From the NCBI GenBank assembly GCA_905234275.1, contig CAJOHD010000001.1:186001-250000 (forward strand): a stretch of 64,000 nt of DNA, given 5' to 3'. The translations under genes were made by a program, and so were the position numbers. The DNA is from an uncultured Bacteroidales bacterium (GTDB taxonomy: Bacteria > Bacteroidota > Bacteroidia > Bacteroidales > F082). Positions 6,845-15,392 of the stretch are shown piece after piece. Positions within the stretch are counted from its first letter, which is position 1; each line of letters starts with the position of its first letter. The notes beneath the pieces are model-generated. The model was not told where the DNA came from. It saw nothing but the letters and a program-made list of their open reading frames with translations, and did not search any database.

Positions 6845-9800
6845 TTTTGTTGATTTTTCTTACAATTTCGTTATGCCCGACGATGGCTTCGGCCGTCTCG
6901 ATGGCGGTTATCGACACGCCGCAAAATCCGTGGATGTTGACATTCTGTCCGGTGAGGAGAAGGTTCTTAACCTTAGTAAACACTGACATTTGCGAGAGCA
7001 TGAGGTCGTTGCTGTCTTTCTGGAATCCGTAGTTAGATCCGTTTTTGTTGCCGTAGAAATCGCGGATGGTGAGAGGGGAGGAGGCAAACGAAAACTCAAT
7101 GCCGCCGCGGATTTCGGGATAAATCTTCTCGACAAGATCGAGCAGTTTTTCGGTCATCTGATGCTTCCAAAGTTCATATTCCTCGCCGCGATGCCCTGTC
7201 TTGGTGTCTTCCCATTGTTTCACCTGCTCAAAATCCATCGGACTGATAATAATCATCGTCTCCGCAAACTCACCCTGACTCTCGACTGGTGGCGTCACAC
7301 ACATAAACTGATTTGGCCAATCTTTTTGATTATCAATATAATAACACGGATGATTGATGTATTTAAAACTCTTTTCCTTGAATTTGATATACACTTTGAA
7401 ACTTGACGACGACTCCGGAATCGAATGAATTCTCTTCTTGAAAGCAGTCGGGAAGGCGTCGTCAGAGATGACTTTCAGCAGCACATCAGGATGCACGTCG
7501 GAGATGTAACTTTGTGCATGATAAGTGTTGCCGTTTTTGGTTAATACGTCTGTAATCAAATGATTATCAACGTTAATCTTAACGACTTCTTCGTTGGCGA
7601 TGACCTTGCCGCCACCATTTTCAATCACTTCTGCCAGCAAGTCGGCCAACTGTTGACTGCCGTCGACGAACTGGAAAGTGCCGTTGATATGAAGAACGCT
7701 CAGAAGCGCATTTAAAAACGCAGGTGTCATGTCCTCAACACCACCAAAAAGCGGACTCAGATAAGCCAACAATCTCTTTAATTTTGGATTGCTTATATGT
7801 TTGTCAATCAATGAGTTATAAGGCTTAAGAAAATCGTCGCTGAGCTTCATGATGTTTGGCGTCGGCGAGCTTTCGCGAAGGTAGAAAAGGTCTTCTTCTT
7901 GAGATAACTCAAAGAGCTTTTCGATATAATTCCTAATATTTCCTGCCTCTTCCGGGAAGATGTCTGAAAGATATTTGATGAAGTTTTCCTTGCCTTTCGG
8001 TAGATAATACGTCGCGTTGTCTTCGGCAATAGTCACAACATCGCAAGAGTTTTGGTCTGTCGGCTGTAGATGAAGTTTTTCTGTAATGTCAAGATAATCA
8101 AAGATTTGCTTAAGATTGCCGCCTTCATTGAATCCTCCGAAGATATGCATTCCTGTCGCAAAACTCACTCCATGGCGTTTGAAAGTCTGCAGACCTCCGC
8201 CTATGATGGCATTTTTCTCCAAAACCGTGACTTTATAGCCTTCTTTTGAAAGAATCGCGCCTGTTACAAGACCGCCGAGACCACCTCCAATAATCAATAC
8301 AGTTTTTTTGTTTGCCTCGATAATTTGTCTTCTAACTTCTTGTTCGCCAATTAGTTGAGAGCAGACATTCATTGTGCCGACGAGCACACCGAGCATGCCG
8401 TGCGAGTTGATATTTTGACCAACGAGGAACAGATTTGGCACCTTTGTCTTGTACGAAACCCTTCCTGCAATGCCTTTTGTCACGTCTTTGGCGAGACCGT
8501 AAATAGAGCCGTCAGGCGTGGATGTGTAGTCGCGATAGGTGAGAGGTGTGGCGGCATGATAGTCAGCGATTTTGTCGCGTAATCCAGGAAAATCTTTCTC
8601 AACCGCATCGAGTAAACGTTGCGACATCTCTTGCTTAAAACGTTCATAATCAACGCCCCTGTGACCGATTTTGGTGTCTTTCCATTGCGATAAGGCGTCA
8701 ATCGACATGTAGGAAAGAATCACTCCGCTTTTCGCAAATTTAGGGTCTTTTTCATGGCAATGATGCATGTAAAGATAGCCGTTTGGCCATTTCTCATCGA
8801 CTTTTCCGCTCATTTCCCATGGCGTAACTGATTGAAAGCCATAGAAGTTTGAGTTTAGATACGGCATTGCCTCGTCTTTGAAACGCAAGTAAAGCGAGAA
8901 AACGGAGTTAGTGTTGTTGATGTCCCTGATTCTGGATTTGTATGCCTCGTTAAAGACTGTATTGTCAACAATATCAATAAGTTGCTTTGGATTTATATCT
9001 GAAATAACGACATCGGCAGGATAAAAATCACCTTTTTCGGTTTTTACACCATCAGCGACCTTGTTTTCAACGACAATCTGAGTCACTTTTTGGCGTGTAA
9101 TAACTCTTCCACCATAGTGTAACAGGGTGTCATTCAACGCTTTAGCGATGGTATCACTGCCTCCGACTATGCGATATGCGCCGTTATTGTAGAAATCGAA
9201 GATGAAGGCGTTTACCGCGAATGGCGTCTTATCCAACTCCGCCGAGTAAAGCGAGATGTTGCCGACCAGCACGTTTTTAAGAAGCGGATCTGTGATAGTG
9301 GCGTCGAGAATCTCATTTATACTCTTGAATAACAATTCGTTACTCTTGAAAAAGTTATCGTCGTCGAGCAGTTTTAAGTTGCGATAAGGCGACAAGGCAG
9401 CCACCTCCTCAACCAAATCACAGTAGCGTTTCAGATTCTCGCGTTGATCAGGAAAACGCTCCGAAAAACGTTCGATAAAAGCCTCACGACCATTAGGAAA
9501 TGCAAAGCTTTCGCCATTAAGTGAGACGATGTCGTAAGCATTTTCGTTAAGCTTCTTAACAACGATTTTGTCCTTGATTTCCAAGTAGTTAAGATAATTG
9601 GAAAGTACTTTGCCATCGTCGAGACTGCCGATGAAATGCATGCCGGTCTCGAACTTCACACCATCACGCTGGAAGCACTGCAAACAGCCTCCAATCTGGC
9701 TTGCCTGCTCCAAAATCGTGACATCATAGCCGTTTTTGGCTAAAATCACGCCAGTGGAAAGACCCCCCAAGCCGCTTCCGATGATGATGCACTTTTTCAT
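6828..9800 (-). CDS. Tandem-duplicated phytoene desaturase/retinol reductase-like FAD protein
   Basis: 990 residues made of two homologous FAD-dependent oxidoreductase halves. Each begins with a dinucleotide-binding motif: GSGLGG at residues 8-13 and GGGLGG near 504-509, each followed by an acidic strand end (ILEQ, VLEK), an IGG(C/G)LQ(C/T)F segment and a TGMH motif, and ending with a C-terminal substrate/FAD segment (LVGQNINSHGMLGV, LLTGQNVNIHGFCGV). CrtI and retinol saturase-like enzymes are normally about 490-520 residues with one unit, so this is a head-to-tail fusion of two. It overlaps the MMPL gene by four bases (ATGA), so it belongs to the same operon. A role in adding or reducing polyene double bonds is inferred. 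No frame disruption is visible. Confidence 0.82.
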   Translation of the reverse strand: MKKCIIIGSGLGGLSTGVILAKNGYDVTILEQASQIGGCLQCFQRDGVKFETGMHFIGSLDDGKVLSNYLNYLEIKDKIVVKKLNENAYDIVSLNGESFAFPNGREAFIERFSERFPDQRENLKRYCDLVEEVAALSPYRNLKLLDDDNFFKSNELLFKSINEILDATITDPLLKNVLVGNISLYSAELDKTPFAVNAFIFDFYNNGAYRIVGGSDTIAKALNDTLLHYGGRVITRQKVTQIVVENKVADGVKTEKGDFYPADVVISDINPKQLIDIVDNTVFNEAYKSRIRDINNTNSVFSLYLRFKDEAMPYLNSNFYGFQSVTPWEMSGKVDEKWPNGYLYMHHCHEKDPKFAKSGVILSYMSIDALSQWKDTKIGHRGVDYERFKQEMSQRLLDAVEKDFPGLRDKIADYHAATPLTYRDYTSTPDGSIYGLAKDVTKGIAGRVSYKTKVPNLFLVGQNINSHGMLGVLVGTMNVCSQLIGEQEVRRQIIEANKKTVLIIGGGLGGLVTGAILSKEGYKVTVLEKNAIIGGGLQTFKRHGVSFATGMHIFGGFNEGGNLKQIFDYLDITEKLHLQPTDQNSCDVVTIAEDNATYYLPKGKENFIKYLSDIFPEEAGNIRNYIEKLFELSQEEDLFYLRESSPTPNIMKLSDDFLKPYNSLIDKHISNPKLKRLLAYLSPLFGGVEDMTPAFLNALLSVLHINGTFQFVDGSQQLADLLAEVIENGGGKVIANEEVVKINVDNHLITDVLTKNGNTYHAQSYISDVHPDVLLKVISDDAFPTAFKKRIHSIPESSSSFKVYIKFKEKSFKYINHPCYYIDNQKDWPNQFMCVTPPVESQGEFAETMIIISPMDFEQVKQWEDTKTGHRGEEYELWKHQMTEKLLDLVEKIYPEIRGGIEFSFASSPLTIRDFYGNKNGSNYGFQKDSNDLMLSQMSVFTKVKNLLLTGQNVNIHGFCGVSITAIETAEAIVGHNEIVRKINKICKSN

Positions 9801-12800
9801 CCTAAAAATGATTGATTATCAATTAAATAATCGTATGTCGTGAGAACTTTATCGTCTTTTACGAAATGCAAATTACTTGGAATATAGCTGCAATGAGACG
9901 CGATAAGATACTTGTCTTCATCTGCTTCAAAAGCATAAACTTGAGTGTCGCGATGCACTAAAGCTATCGTCCATGCCAGTTCGCCGAAGCCACTGTTTGT
10001 GACGGCTATACTATTGTAATTCAGAGAGTTAATATCGTTAGAATGAGTTTTGATCTTCTTCAAATTAGCTCGTACAGAGTGCTCGACATCATTACCTTTA
10101 TAAATATATTTGTACTTCACGAACGGCAAAACGTAGTCAACATCCTCGCGTTCCTTGCGAATCTCCTCAAGATGCTTGATGTAATAATCGTGGAATTGTG
10201 TTCTTAAGTCTTTGGCATCCATAGATTTAGCTTCTGAAATTGGCATTCTTTGTCCAATTTCTACATAAAGCTTGCCTTCGCGAAGCACAAAGTCGTTTTT
10301 CGGCATCACATCATGCGCACCGTGGATGAAAATTGGCAAAATGTCAGTATTTAAAGCTTGTGCCAACTGGAAAGCGCCTTTGTGGAAACGTATGATCTCA
10401 CCAGTCACGGAGCGTGTGCCTTCGGGGAAGACAACGACGGAATAGCCACGTTTTACAAGGCTTTGCAAACGATCAACGTTCTTGTCGTAGCCGTCAGAAA
10501 CAGGATAGAACTCAGCAAACCTGATGATTACACCATAGATAGGGTTCTTCCAGACCCAGTCGGTGGTAAGCAAAACGACCTTAGGATGAAGCATCATTGT
10601 GCAAAGCAAATCAAGGTGCGACTGGTGGTTTGCGATGATGACCGCAGGCTTGTCAAACTTTTCTCCGTATTTGTTTTCAAGACTGAATTTCACGCCAGGA
10701 AGTGCCCACAAAGCCGCTCGCATGAAGAACATTATCATCTGATGATAACGATAGCGTTTGTTCTTCGTTCTTGGCCATAACACAATGTAAAACAATGTCA
10801 AAGGCGTGACGATGACGAAGGCGGCGATGAAGAAAACGAGCAACGTCAAGGCAGTGTAAAGCATGCGTTTCAGCGTCAAAGGAACCTCGCGCAACTGACC
10901 TTTTTTCTTGGTGAGCCAGCCGAAAACGATAGGAGGGATGTAGCACGCCATGAACACGACCGTTGCCATGCCGATAATTGCCACTTCCGCTAGAGATTTC
11001 ATTGCAGGATGCTTAGCGAAAATCAGTGTGCCAATGCCGATAAACATCAGTATTCCCGACAGTATCACGCTGTTGCGGTAGTTTTTCAGCATCTTCTTGC
11101 CGTAAGCGTATTCGTAAAGCAATCCTTCAGTGATAAATATCGTGTAATCGTCACCCTGACCGAAGATGAACGTCGCCAAAATGATGTTGACGATGTTGAA
11201 CTTTATCGCGCTTAAGCTCATGATTCCCAATATCCAAGCCCATCCGACGGTGAGCGGCAGGAACGCTAAAATCGCCAATTCCAAACGACCGAAAGAGAGG
11301 CAGAGGAAGAAGAAAACGACGATGCTGCAGACGTATAAAATATAGTCGAAGTCATCTGACAGCGCACTGACGAGGTTGTTGCCCACGTCGCTGATGCTGA
11401 AGGCGAAAATCTCAGGTCCCTGAGCCTGTCGAAGGGCCGTTTGTCTGATCTGTTGTTTAAGGGTTTCCGTCTCCTCAACAGGAACGCGCACAAAGTTCAC
11501 AATTCTCGTTAAAGAATCATGTTGTAATATATAAGTCTTGCACAACTCAGACAAAGCCTCCATCTCGTTCGGGGACTTTGTAACGTATTGTTTGTCAATA
11601 TTTTGAGTAAAAGTTGAGAATGCATTTGCGGTAAATCCGACTTTTACAGCTTCTTTTTCTACTATTTCTTTTATTTCTGCGTGCCTTTCCCAGAAATCAG
11701 CCCATATTTCAAGCGATTGCTGCTGTTTTTCAATTGACGGGAGCAAGCCGTTTGGACCGGATATCATCATGGCGTTCCCGGAGCTCTCAAATTTCTCGGA
11801 GAGCTCTAATGATGAAAGAATTGCTTCATTCTTTTCTAATGCTTCCTCCAAATTCTCACCTTCCGCCACCACATAAATCAAATCCGTTTCACCATCTTTA
11901 TTCAATGATTCACTCAAAATTGCCAAGTCTTCTTTTTGTTGCTCAGTCATGTAATTGATGTTGTGCAAGTCGGCATCGAAGGAGGTGTCACTGCTGAAAT
12001 AGCTGAGTATTAATGTGATAACGACCAATGGCCAGAAAGCGTACAATTTGATTTTACGCCATTTTTCGGATTGCTGTTTGCCGCTGTCGACAAAAAGTTT
12101 ATGCGTTTTTTTAGGCGATACTGCAAACAATGGCAGGAAAACCATCACGAAAAGTATCGTTCCTATGAGCATCAGCGCACCGAAGAGCCCAAGGTCGTGC
12201 ATGGCTTCGGCTTTGACAAAAATTAAACACGCAAATGCCGCTACTGTTGTGATGTTTCCAATCACCAAAGGCTGGATCACGTCTTTCAGTGCCTCGCGTT
12301 TATTCGGTTCTTGCTTGATATGGTCGAGATAATGGAGCGGATAATTCACGGCAATGCCAACAATCACTGAGCCTATGCCCACCACGATGATGGAGATGCT
12401 CGCCTTGAAAAGCGCAATCACGGCAAGTGCGAAAATCCAGCCGAATAGGATAGAGATTCCAAGCCATAAGAGATTGCGTTTTCTTGCCATTGTAAACATC
12501 AAAATGCTGAATATCAGCACTATAGCGAGTGCTATTGAGAGGAAACTGTCGTTTTTAATTTGTTGTGCGTTGGTGACTGCAATCGTTGGTGCTCCGACAG
12601 CCGAAATCTTCACATCTGGATGACTTTCTTCGGTCAGATTGATAACATTGTCAATCAAAACGACCAAAATGGCGTTGTTTTTTGTGTCGCTGCCGGAGAA
12701 AGGGGAGGTGAGGAAGGCAAAAGCCTTGTCGCCGGATTCGTTGAAAAGATATTCGTCTTCAACGCGATAGCCTTCAGTGGCATTCAATGCTGTAAGTCGT

Positions 12801-13345
12801 TGAAGTGCAGGCGAATACAGATTCAAAGGGTCGGCTTGCACGCCTTCGAGGATAAAACTGGCTGTCGGAAAAGCCAGCATCCGCTTGATGTTTTGCATGC
12901 AAGTGGCGACATAATCTGGCTCAGCAAGCAGCGAATCCATGCGTTTGTAGTCATCATCTGTCAAAAACAACGGCTGATTTTGACGCATGAAATCGATGGC
13001 ATCGAAAACCAAACCTTCGTCGACTTTGCATCTTAAGTCATTGACTAATAATGCTGTATCTAATTCTTCCCAGTTTGATTCAAAATCGTCCAAGGCACTC
13101 ATCAATTCATCCATGTCGTCGCCCGAGAAGATGACCGTGATTTGACCTTGGTTGCTCAAATCGTCGTAAACGGAGGTGTATTTTTCCTTTTCCGGGTCTG
13201 TCGGCAAAAAGTCGGCGATGTTTTCCTTGTAGTCAAGTCTCAACGCTGAAAAAACACATAAAGCAATGATAATCAGTAGTATAATGACTGAAAAAGCCTT
13301 CTTTTGTGACAGGAAGTCGTATATTTTTAGGAAAAACTTAGTCAT
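9797..13345 (-). CDS. MMPL/RND exporter fused to PlsC acyltransferase and a Rossmann-like tail
   Basis: 1182 residues. Residues 1-870 form an MMPL-type RND permease with two sets of membrane helices and two periplasmic loops. Residues about 890-1060 carry a PlsC acyltransferase with NHQSHLD (block I) and FPEGTRS (block III). The last 100 residues contain a methyltransferase-like Rossmann remnant (SGFGELAWTIA, then YAFEADEDKYLIA). A REP-like unit is read in frame near 635-645 (LRQAQGPE) within the second periplasmic loop. It overlaps neighbours on both sides (4 and 8 bases). Expected job: moving the acylated polyene through or out of the inner membrane while the cytoplasmic acyltransferase attaches it to a lipid. 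This coupling is inference. Confidence 0.82.
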   Translation of the reverse strand: MTKFFLKIYDFLSQKKAFSVIILLIIIALCVFSALRLDYKENIADFLPTDPEKEKYTSVYDDLSNQGQITVIFSGDDMDELMSALDDFESNWEELDTALLVNDLRCKVDEGLVFDAIDFMRQNQPLFLTDDDYKRMDSLLAEPDYVATCMQNIKRMLAFPTASFILEGVQADPLNLYSPALQRLTALNATEGYRVEDEYLFNESGDKAFAFLTSPFSGSDTKNNAILVVLIDNVINLTEESHPDVKISAVGAPTIAVTNAQQIKNDSFLSIALAIVLIFSILMFTMARKRNLLWLGISILFGWIFALAVIALFKASISIIVVGIGSVIVGIAVNYPLHYLDHIKQEPNKREALKDVIQPLVIGNITTVAAFACLIFVKAEAMHDLGLFGALMLIGTILFVMVFLPLFAVSPKKTHKLFVDSGKQQSEKWRKIKLYAFWPLVVITLILSYFSSDTSFDADLHNINYMTEQQKEDLAILSESLNKDGETDLIYVVAEGENLEEALEKNEAILSSLELSEKFESSGNAMMISGPNGLLPSIEKQQQSLEIWADFWERHAEIKEIVEKEAVKVGFTANAFSTFTQNIDKQYVTKSPNEMEALSELCKTYILQHDSLTRIVNFVRVPVEETETLKQQIRQTALRQAQGPEIFAFSISDVGNNLVSALSDDFDYILYVCSIVVFFFLCLSFGRLELAILAFLPLTVGWAWILGIMSLSAIKFNIVNIILATFIFGQGDDYTIFITEGLLYEYAYGKKMLKNYRNSVILSGILMFIGIGTLIFAKHPAMKSLAEVAIIGMATVVFMACYIPPIVFGWLTKKKGQLREVPLTLKRMLYTALTLLVFFIAAFVIVTPLTLFYIVLWPRTKNKRYRYHQMIMFFMRAALWALPGVKFSLENKYGEKFDKPAVIIANHQSHLDLLCTMMLHPKVVLLTTDWVWKNPIYGVIIRFAEFYPVSDGYDKNVDRLQSLVKRGYSVVVFPEGTRSVTGEIIRFHKGAFQLAQALNTDILPIFIHGAHDVMPKNDFVLREGKLYVEIGQRMPISEAKSMDAKDLRTQFHDYYIKHLEEIRKEREDVDYVLPFVKYKYIYKGNDVEHSVRANLKKIKTHSNDINSLNYNSIAVTNSGFGELAWTIALVHRDTQVYAFEADEDKYLIASHCSYIPSNLHFVKDDKVLTTYDYLIDNQSFLG
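11415..11438. repeat. REP-like unit inside the MMPL gene
   Basis: The 24-base element begins GGTCCCTGAGCCTGTC and continues GAAGGGCC, a sequence widely scattered in this phylum. It lies in the coding sequence and is read on the minus strand as ALRQAQGP without breaking the frame. A near-copy in the opposite reading sense lies at 16381-16404. Confidence 0.75.
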
Positions 13346-14087
13346 GCTGCCTCCTTCTTCTTATGAACCTTGAAGGCAGTCCGTAAACGATTGCCAAGAT
13401 GCAAAAAAACGTATTTAACACGCTGATTCTGAAGAAGTCCCAGAACGGACGAAAGTGTGTTACGCGTTCCTCGGCTTTCGGATAAAACACGTTTATTTTA
13501 ATAGGTATCAGATCGGTTCCATACCATGCCGCACCTACCAAAAGTTCTAACTCCGCCTCGTATCTCGAAGTCAGAAATCTAAGATTCGGCAGGTTTTTCA
13601 AGGGATACAGACGATAGCCTGTCTGAGTGTCTGGCAGATTTACTCCCGTCTGAACCTTGAACCAGAAATTGGAAAATTTGTTGGCGAAGGTGTTTTTCTC
13701 CGGCATATTTTCCTGATTCAGGTTTCTGCTGCCAACAATCAAAGCATTCTGATGTTGTCCTAAAGCTTTGATAAACAATGGAATATCTTCCGGAAAATGT
13801 TGTCCATCGGAGTCGATGGTGATGGCGTAGTTGAAGCCTAATTCGATAGCTTTTTTTAAACCTTGTTTCAAAGCATAGCCTTTGCCTCTGTTTTTACCAT
13901 AATTGACAACAGTGATTTTATCTCCAAACGAAGCCAAAATTTCAGAGGAAGTGTCTGTGCATCCGTCGTTTACGACAATGACATCGGGGCGAAACTGCAG
14001 AGTGCGTTCCACCACGTCACGTAGCGTGCCAGCGTTGTTGTAGGTCGGCATCACCACGCATATTTTCGATGTCTTAGAGTCGTTCAT
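13338..14087 (-). CDS. Family 2 glycosyltransferase (DPM1-like)
   Basis: 249 residues. GT-A fold hallmarks: VVMPTYNNAGTL at the N-terminus, VVNDGCTDTS near 38-47, the metal-binding region ITIDSDGQHFP near 89-99, then TGYRLYP. The C-terminus is amphipathic to hydrophobic (FFCILAIVYGLP) and ends in a basic cluster RRRRQHD, suggesting membrane association. Family 2 DPM1-like enzymes transfer a sugar from a nucleotide sugar to a polyprenyl phosphate or lipid. It overlaps both neighbours (8 and 14 bases), so it is in the pigment operon. Probably glycosylates the polyene lipid or its carrier. Confidence 0.85.
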   Translation of the reverse strand: MNDSKTSKICVVMPTYNNAGTLRDVVERTLQFRPDVIVVNDGCTDTSSEILASFGDKITVVNYGKNRGKGYALKQGLKKAIELGFNYAITIDSDGQHFPEDIPLFIKALGQHQNALIVGSRNLNQENMPEKNTFANKFSNFWFKVQTGVNLPDTQTGYRLYPLKNLPNLRFLTSRYEAELELLVGAAWYGTDLIPIKINVFYPKAEERVTHFRPFWDFFRISVLNTFFCILAIVYGLPSRFIRRRRQHD

Positions 14088-14451
14088 TATTGAAAATCAA
14101 TGATATTTTTGCGTAAACGGAGGCATCGTCGCTGACTGTGACTTGCGCTTTGAAGCTGTTTTCATCTTCGACGATATTTGAAAAACTATATCTGATTTTT
14201 TTGCCTTCTTCAGGAATGATTACCGAAAGGAATTTCACGTTTTTAACAGTCTTCAGATAGAGTTTGCGATTGAGCTTTTTCTCGAGCAGTTCTCCTGCTG
14301 CTTGAATGATGCAAACGCCTGGCGTTATTGGACTTCCCGGGAAATGAGCCTTGTAAATCGGATGCTCCGGATTGGTGCGCAAAACAGCCTCAAAACCACC
14401 TTCCGTGTCGTGTGTCGATTCAATTATGAAAAAGCCGTCTGTTAGTCGCAT
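14074..14451 (-). CDS. Hotdog-fold 3-hydroxyacyl-ACP dehydratase (FabZ-like)
   Basis: 125 residues. HFPGSPITPGVCIIQAAGE near 36-54 is the FabA/FabZ-type active-site helix with its catalytic histidine; the rest is the short antiparallel sheet of a single hotdog unit. It would dehydrate the beta-hydroxyacyl-ACP intermediate in each round of polyene elongation, keeping the double bond because no enoyl reductase is encoded in the cluster. It overlaps the glycosyltransferase gene by 14 bases and the LolA-like gene by 10. Confidence 0.8.
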   Translation of the reverse strand: MRLTDGFFIIESTHDTEGGFEAVLRTNPEHPIYKAHFPGSPITPGVCIIQAAGELLEKKLNRKLYLKTVKNVKFLSVIIPEEGKKIRYSFSNIVEDENSFKAQVTVSDDASVYAKISLIFNNERL

Positions 14452-15035
14452 AACTCGTTGATTTTCATGTTGTAAAACTGTATCAATGTCACGTCACCGC
14501 TCGCTTCTGTCATCTCCACTTTACTGATGATGTTGCTCTCTTTCCCAAAATAGAAAGTGAGCATGGAAAACATGCGTTTCATGTTGTGTTTCTTGGGTTG
14601 CATCTCGGCTTTCCAAAACTCGCCATCATCAGTGATTACTACATCAAACATCGATTTGTCGAAGAGTTTTTTGCCTGTAGCGCTACTCATGATGATGCTC
14701 ACAATACCTTGATACAACCTGCCTGATTTCGCGTCGAGAACCTCTTCGTTTCCGTCGGTAATCTTTGTGATTATCTCACCGTCTACGACAAGTGCAAATG
14801 AATATGGTGAGGTGTATTCCCAACGCATTTTATCGGGTGAATTATAATTCATAAGTCCTTCTGCCACAGTAGGTTGCTCAAGCATCGCCATCGTTTTTTG
14901 TTGTGTAAAACGGCAATTCATACATTGCATTGAGGCGGCTGCCTGAGTCAGCATATTCATCACTTCTTCGTTCGATTGAGCGAAGCTGATAATGCTTGTA
15001 AGCATCAGAAAACCAATGAGATATAACTTTTTCAT
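14442..15035 (-). CDS. LolA-like periplasmic lipid/lipoprotein carrier
   Basis: 197 residues with a signal peptide (cleavage after ISFAQ near 20). The mature part has the LolA pattern: CRFTQQKTMAML at about 41-52, then GLMNYNSPDKMRWEYTSP, the signature edge strand of LolA/LolB-type barrels. Such proteins carry acyl chains in a hydrophobic cavity across the periplasm. LolA homologues are regular members of aryl-polyene loci, where they are thought to deliver the pigment lipid to the outer membrane. Two cysteines (CMNC) near 38-41 are unusual. Two bases separate it from the small transporter gene. Confidence 0.82.
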   Translation of the reverse strand: MKKLYLIGFLMLTSIISFAQSNEEVMNMLTQAAASMQCMNCRFTQQKTMAMLEQPTVAEGLMNYNSPDKMRWEYTSPYSFALVVDGEIITKITDGNEEVLDAKSGRLYQGIVSIIMSSATGKKLFDKSMFDVVITDDGEFWKAEMQPKKHNMKRMFSMLTFYFGKESNIISKVEMTEASGDVTLIQFYNMKINELCD

Positions 15036-15036
15036 A

Positions 15037-15390
15037 TCATTTCATGATTAAGAAACAACCTGCGACGACGAGGATTAGACCGATCCAACGTGAGAACGGC
15101 ACTGCCTCGCCGAAAACGAGCCAAGCGGCTATCATTCCGAACACAAATGAGAGGCTGGTGAGTGGATAGGCTTGACTGAAAGGGAATTTTTTGAGGATGT
15201 AGAGCCACAAAACCGTTGCGACACCGAAGCTGATGCCGCATGCAAGCAGCCACCAGTCGACCAAAACGGCTTTGAAATATGCCCAAGTCCATTCAAATTT
15301 CGGGAGTTTCTCCATCGCGAGCTTCAGGAAAACCTGACCTCCTGCGAGGAAAAACGTCTGCAACGATACAAGTCCTATCAGTCTCCACAT
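15037..15390 (-). CDS. Small four-helix EamA/SMR-type transporter
   Basis: 117 residues with four predicted membrane helices and a short C-terminus (GCFLIMK). It matches the EmrE/ArnE-like half-size EamA pattern: GGQVFLKLAM in helix 1, PLTSLSFVFGMIAAWLVFGE in helix 3, and a GLILVVAGCFL last helix. Members work as dimers and move cationic drugs or undecaprenyl-linked sugars. Placed two bases from both the LolA-like and the ketosynthase genes, it may flip a lipid-linked sugar or pigment precursor. Confidence 0.75.
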   Translation of the reverse strand: MWRLIGLVSLQTFFLAGGQVFLKLAMEKLPKFEWTWAYFKAVLVDWWLLACGISFGVATVLWLYILKKFPFSQAYPLTSLSFVFGMIAAWLVFGEAVPFSRWIGLILVVAGCFLIMK

Positions 15391-15392
15391 AA

